Shown here: positions 59,808 to 64,000 of the stretch, piece by piece
Position numbering within the stretch: position 1 is the stretch's first letter
Layout: each line of letters starts with the position of its first letter
From: Niebla homalea
Lineage: Eukaryota; Ascomycota; Lecanoromycetes; Lecanorales; Ramalinaceae
Assembly (NCBI GenBank): GCA_019925105.1
Contig: JAHGAU010000005.1
Coordinates: forward strand, 1,364,001 to 1,428,000
DNA: 64,000 nt
Direction of reading: 5' to 3'
Notes under the pieces: model-generated
What the model was told of the DNA's origin: nothing
Databases searched by the model: none
The model's input: only the letters and a program-made list of their open reading frames with translations
Translations under genes and position numbers: made by a program

Positions 59808-60858
59808 CTATTGCCCCTCCGCCTTTGATTTCTTTAATCCCTCGAGATGACCAGCCTTCTCCTCGGCTTCAAAACCCAATCTCGGTAACTCCACCCCTTC
59901 AACCAGGCGACCGTACATGATCCCACCCAGTCGACTCATCGGCTTCAGCACCTGCGGATCAATCAAATTCCTCTCCTCATTAATCGCATCCTCCCAGACC
60001 CAGAACCTCACCCCCTCCACAATCGCCAGAACCCCCGTCTTCTTTCCCGGCGTCGCTCTCGACTCAAACTCCTGCGTCGACACCAACTTCGCCTCCACAC
60101 TGAAGGCCGCCTCCTTCACCCTGCTCGGTTTCACTTCCTTGCAAGGCGCCGGTGTCAGGCCCGTGATTGCCCATTCCGAGGTGCCGTAGGGTGCATCGAT
60201 GGAGGTGGCGTTGGCGGCTTCAAGGTAGTGCTCGCTGATGATATTGATGGTGCATTCCTTTGTGGCGGAGAGGTTGCGGAGGGTATCCTTGGCATTGGCG
60301 AAGCCACCCGCGAAACCAATGATGAAGAGCGGGGGGTCGTGGTTTATCACTTGGGTGTAGGAGAAGGGGGATAGGTTGGTTGACGAACCTGATTTTGGGG
60401 GGATGGTCAGCATTGTGCGGGGAAATAGGAAAGCAGGGGAAAAGGGGGGAGCAGGTGAAAGGGAGCCGCCATTCACCATCGTCACTCCTCGTCGACACAA
60501 ATCCAATCGGCCTCGGTACGATCCCGCTGATCAACAGCTTGTAATTGAACACAGCCGGTCTCCCTTCCTCATAGGGATCGATATCTACGTGCTCCTTCTT
60601 CAGACTCTCTCCGCCGTCATTCGCGCCCTGACCGGGCTTCCAATCGGGCTGCTTGGTCTTGGTGAAATGGAATTGGGAGTCCTCGTTCCAGTCCGGGCGG
60701 GCCGCTTCGACGGACTTGAAGTCCGGATGCGGGTTGCGCTGAATATGGCTTTCGCTGTCTGTCTTTATCCGTTGCTTTTGAGCTTGAGGTGGGCCAGTGG
60801 AGGTATGTGAGGGATCGTGAGAGCGCTGTTCGGCATCGGAGAAGTTCTTGGTCGACAT
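59808..60858 (-). CDS. Flavin reductase-like (FMN-binding split-barrel) protein
   Basis: Member of the flavin-reductase/NADH:FMN-oxidoreductase-like split-barrel family (flavoprotein oxygenase, DIM6/NTAB type); the actual substrate is unknown. Model: exons 60858-60477 and 60388-59808 (320 aa); intron 60476-60389. The first 85 residues are a polar, probably disordered leader. The barrel begins about residue 95: YEEGRPAVFNYKLLISGIVPRPIGFVSTRS, then NLSPFSYTQVINHDPPLFIIGFAGG across the intron, KDTLRNLSATKECTINII, and a C-terminal half with GLTPAPCKEVKPSRVKEA, VEAKLVSTQEF and RLGGIMYGRLVEG. These match the usual FMN-phosphate and isoalloxazine-binding regions of the family. No targeting signal is evident. 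It is divergent from the alpha/beta hydrolase gene to its right, with about 510 bp between starts. Confidence 0.88.
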
Positions 60859-61365
60859 TCTCGTGGTGGGAGAGAGTGTTGGCGAACGGGATGGGCTCAG
60901 GGCAAAGCGTCGGAGGGAACGATTGTAAAGGAAGGCAATGTATAAGAGGTAGCATAGGGCAATTGCTTCCTCACACTATGTTTCAGCATTCAGAACTCGT
61001 TTGCATCCGTGGCACATTGCTGCACACTTTCAATAATGCTCATCCACAATTGACGTCATTGTGCATACTGGCAATGATGTTCGGCATCTCCCCCAGGGCC
61101 GTCTTGATCCTGGCGAGCAAAGTTCCCAGATCGTTCGAATATATCCTTGGTTCTTCTGTCTATCATGGAGAAGTGTGGAAGAGACGGTCCCAGTGGACGT
61201 CAAAACTTGGAAAATATCGAGCATGAAAGTGCTTCTCGATAGAACTAAGAAGATTGAGCCGAGGTCTGAACGTTGTTGCCGGCAAAGGATGTTAAGCTCA
61301 AGAATCGATACCACAGAGGCCGTGCAGCAGATGCAGGAGTATTGCTGTTGAATCGTGTCCACACA
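60859..61365. promoter_or_regulatory. Divergent promoter region
   Basis: 507 bp between the starts of the flavin-reductase-like gene (-) and the alpha/beta hydrolase gene (+). It should hold both promoters, which would allow shared control. No motif assigned. Confidence 0.5.
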
Positions 61366-62698
61366 ATGTCGACTCCTGATTTTGAGATCTATGAGTTAGG
61401 CGACTGGCACTTACAATATGGATTGAGCCTTCCTGGAGCCCATATCGCCTACAAGACGTTTGGCGATGCGGAGAATCCAGCCATTGTATATCCGACATGG
61501 TTCTCAGGCTGTTAGCATCCTGAATCTCCCGCCGTACGGCCAAATTGATGACACCTCGTAGCTATTGCGGACAATGTATGGCTGATTGGCCAAGGGAAGG
61601 CCTTGGATCCGGCAAATGTACGAGAGCTCCTCTTACCATACATTTGACTCGACCATCTGAGCAGATCTAGTACTTCATAATCATTCCTGCGCTCTTTGGC
61701 AATGGCCAGTCCACATCTCCGTCCAACACCCCTGATCTGCACCCTTTCCCTAAGATATCCTTCTACGATAACGTTCGTGCTCAACATGAGCTCGTCACGG
61801 AGCACTTCAAGATCAAACATCTGTATTGCGTAATTGGCTGGTCCATGGGCGCCGGTCAAACGTACCAATGGATCACTCAATACCCCGACATCACAGACCT
61901 CGCAGTTCCATTTTGTGGAAGTGCAAGAACCAGTCCGCACAATAAGGTCTTCCTGGAAGGCACGAAGAGCGCGCTTCTAGCTGCCAAGGGTGTCGAAGGT
62001 GGCGGCGTTGCTTCCAAGGGCGAGGATGGGGGTGGCTTTTGGACCGAGAAAGAGAGGAACGTAGGTCTGAAGGCTTTTGGAAGAGTATATGCGGGCTGGT
62101 GAGTGCCTTCAAGATCCTACAGTGGAGCGGAGCCTGAGAAAGCGAAAAAGGGGCTTCAGTCAAACCTTCTACCGGGAAAAGCTCCATGAAGCGCACTTCG
62201 GATTCAAAGACCTGGAATCATTCATCGTTGGCTTTTGGGAGGGATGGGCATGCTCAAAAGGTTCGCAAGCTGGGTTCTAATGTTGATCCTTCATTTTTTG
62301 ACCCGTTGTGCAGATCCAGAGAACCTGCTGGTCATGTTACAGACGTGGCAAACAGCCGACTGTTCACAGCAAGAGCCGTACAATGGAGACTTTGAAGCCG
62401 CAATGCGGGGTATTAAGGCAAAGACGCTCACGCTTCCATCTAAGACTGACCTTTACTTCCCGTAAGTGGAGATGCACTGAGAGCTCAACGGGGCTGATGG
62501 TCTTGTTGTAGGCCCGAAGATTCAGAGTACGAAATTGCTAATATGAATTCCGGAGTGGGCACACTAGATGTCTTCCCCTCTATCTGGGGCCACTGGGCTG
62601 GAGGGCCGGGTGATAGTAAGGAGGATATCAAGTGGCTTGATGAGAAGCTCAAGACGCTCTTCGCTGCAAACAAAGCAGCTAGTCGAGCAAACCTGTAG
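61366..62698 (+). CDS. Homoserine O-acetyltransferase-like alpha/beta hydrolase
   Basis: MetX/Met2-superfamily alpha/beta-hydrolase fold; may transfer or hydrolyse an acyl group, true substrate unknown. Model: exons 61366-61510, 61562-61617, 61671-62098, 62151-62260, 62314-62461, 62512-62698 (357 aa). Segments restored by splicing: PTWFSGSIADNVWLIGQGKALDPAN, then YFIIIPALFGNGQSTSPSNT, then VYAGWGFSQTFYREKLHE and SKDPENLLVMLQTWQ. The nucleophile is Ser125 in VIGWSMGAGQTYQW; likely Asp292 in PSKTDLYF and His323 in IWGHWAGGPG complete the triad. Fungal Met2 proper is longer (about 480-520 aa) and carries GGSMGG, so this is a shorter paralogue group rather than the methionine enzyme. Intron 3 uses the AAAAG at 62146-62150 rather than a nearer CAG, because only that keeps the family frame. 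Confidence 0.88.
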
Positions 62699-63372
62699 TC
62701 CAACGGGGTTCAGGCAGGCAAGCTCAGCATGGATAGTACATCGTATGTATTTATTGCTTGCGTCCCTTGCAGGCATTCGTTTGAGTGCTTGCAAAACACT
62801 AAAAGCTAACAATATACGCCATTCTTAAGATGAGATTTCGACAAGAGAAGGATCAAATTAAGTGGACCGAGCACTAACACTGTTTGATACTTCCCATCAC
62901 GAAGGAGGGCTGATGATTTCGAATAATGACCTGGAGCGGCTTTCCCAGACTGCGAAGGCTTTGCTCTATTTGACCTAGATGGAGAGATTTTCTAAAAGGG
63001 TCTCATTGAGAAGCCAAAGATACTTCAAATGTTGATCGATCATTAGTTTATTGCCAATGACGTTTTAGGAGTGGAGGCAAAATGTTCGCAACATTCCAAA
63101 GCTGATGACCTTAACCCATTAAATATCACTTGAGGCTGTCAAAAGTGATCAGTAACGGCAGAGGAAGTCGAGCCAACGAAAGTGAATGAATAATGTGTAA
63201 TAATAAATGGATAGAAAGGAACTCAAGAGTTAATCCAAAAAGCTTGGCAGCGTGTTGCTCCAGCAATCAGTAAATATTGGGCTTACGGGTTTCTGCATTC
63301 GCTCACGAAAATGAGAACACGCTATTAGATCTTGACAGGCTATCAGATCTCTTGCAAATGGCGCAGATGCCA
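62699..63372. promoter_or_regulatory. Upstream region of the last, partial gene
   Basis: About 670 bp between two plus-strand genes: 3' UTR of the hydrolase and promoter of the gene at 63373. Nothing else recognised. Confidence 0.4.
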
Positions 63373-64000
63373 ATGACGAGCTCTTCGCAGACACGTGTTG
63401 AAAAGGAAACTGCATTAGGACCTTCAAACTCGGCCTGGCTTGACGAAGCAGACCATGCATGGCAGGACGATGAGGGCTCCGTATCTGGATCGGCAGGCCA
63501 TCATTCCAGTGGACCAGATGAATTTGTATTCGATGAACGTTCACGTTGCAGCTCACCTCGAACATCGCATGGATCTACCGATGGATTCTCAGCTCTCGAA
63601 GACTCCCGCGACCCGCGAAAGAGCACATCTCCTTGCACCCCTTTCAAGACGCGCTCGCCTTTCCGCAATCCCTCCTCGGTGCGCGCAATGCAGACGGACA
63701 TCACGCCACCGCGTATGAGCAGCTCAAATTCTAGACCGCGTCCAAAAATCCATACACCATCCCGTCAGGGTACTCCACGCTCCGTGCGTTCCTATCACAC
63801 TCCTTCAAAATTGAGCCCGGGCAAGAAAATCACAAAGGAGCACCCACTGGTGCTGCTGCATGTCACACTCCTACCGCTACCGACGCAATATCCGGTTGAG
63901 GTGCTCGAGGCTGTGCTTCCGACCCCGGTCTTGGCAAATTGGAAGCTGCTGCAGGAAAAGGCTACGAAGACCGTGCTGGAGAGAGGTGTACTGATCCCTC
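63373..64000 (+). CDS. 5' part of an unrecognised protein gene (runs off the window)
   Basis: An ATG at 63373 opens a frame that stays open to the last base (209 codons seen, no stop). The first 140 residues are Ser/Pro/Arg-rich and disordered (MTSSSQTRVEKETALGPSNS, many TP and SP sites such as TPRSVRSYHTPSK, suggestive of phosphorylation by proline-directed kinases). From about residue 153 an ordered segment starts: KEHPLVLLHVTLLPLPTQYP, then VEVLEAVLPTPVLANWKLL. This hydrophobic strand-helix pattern looks like the start of a conserved domain, but I do not recognise it. No signal peptide. The gene cannot be completed from this window. Confidence 0.7.
   Translation, partial: MTSSSQTRVEKETALGPSNSAWLDEADHAWQDDEGSVSGSAGHHSSGPDEFVFDERSRCSSPRTSHGSTDGFSALEDSRDPRKSTSPCTPFKTRSPFRNPSSVRAMQTDITPPRMSSSNSRPRPKIHTPSRQGTPRSVRSYHTPSKLSPGKKITKEHPLVLLHVTLLPLPTQYPVEVLEAVLPTPVLANWKLLQEKATKTVLERGVLIP

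Overview
The window looks like a gene-containing stretch of a nuclear chromosome of a filamentous ascomycete (Pezizomycotina). Evidence: short spliceosomal introns (about 46-96 bp, one of about 160 bp) with GT..AG ends and CTRAY-type branch points; two Zn2Cys6 transcription factors; fungal-type GPI-anchored and membrane proteins; and a normal set of fungal housekeeping genes. I cannot fix the class or genus from sequence alone. All gene models below were joined by hand from splice signals, reading frame and family conservation; no RNA evidence was available.

Layout. 1-3356: ribosomal protein S18 (starting at base 1), the convergent ribosome-maturation factor Sdo1/SBDS, and a HAD-fold protein. 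4083-10966: three minus-strand genes (a coiled-coil protein of unknown function, a vacuolar carboxypeptidase Y and an adenine deaminase). 10967-19073: a 2.7 kb non-coding leader, a Zn2Cys6 regulator (+) and a fatty acid elongase with a long charged tail (-). 19900-21100: an AT-rich gene-free zone holding two apparent DNA-transposon remnants. 21906-26252: a 1394-residue GPI-anchored surface protein with internal repeats. 26574-36048: four minus-strand genes (proline-rich protein, single-pass membrane protein, second Zn2Cys6 regulator, multi-pass membrane protein). 37241-42368: LEU2 with five introns, the convergent APC10/Doc1 subunit of the anaphase-promoting complex, and an ABCG half-transporter. 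43584-57213: gene-poor, with two unrecognised genes, a GC-rich island of interleaved inverted repeats, an intronless bacterial-type cold-shock protein, and a tentative small membrane protein. 57214-64000: nuclear poly(A) polymerase (with a GC-AG intron and a probable 15-nt exon), a flavin-reductase-like protein, a homoserine-acetyltransferase-like alpha/beta hydrolase, and the 5' part of an unrecognised gene leaving the window.

The genes do not form an evident metabolic cluster. Translation and ribosome maturation (S18, Sdo1), mRNA 3'-end formation (Pap1), leucine synthesis, purine salvage, vacuolar proteolysis, lipid elongation and cell-cycle control are each represented once, as expected for a mixed chromosome arm. 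I found no convincing undescribed multi-gene system. The most unusual items are the mobile-element remnants, the repeat-built surface protein, the cold-shock gene, the interleaved inverted repeats, the atypical Pap1 splicing and the orphan genes.
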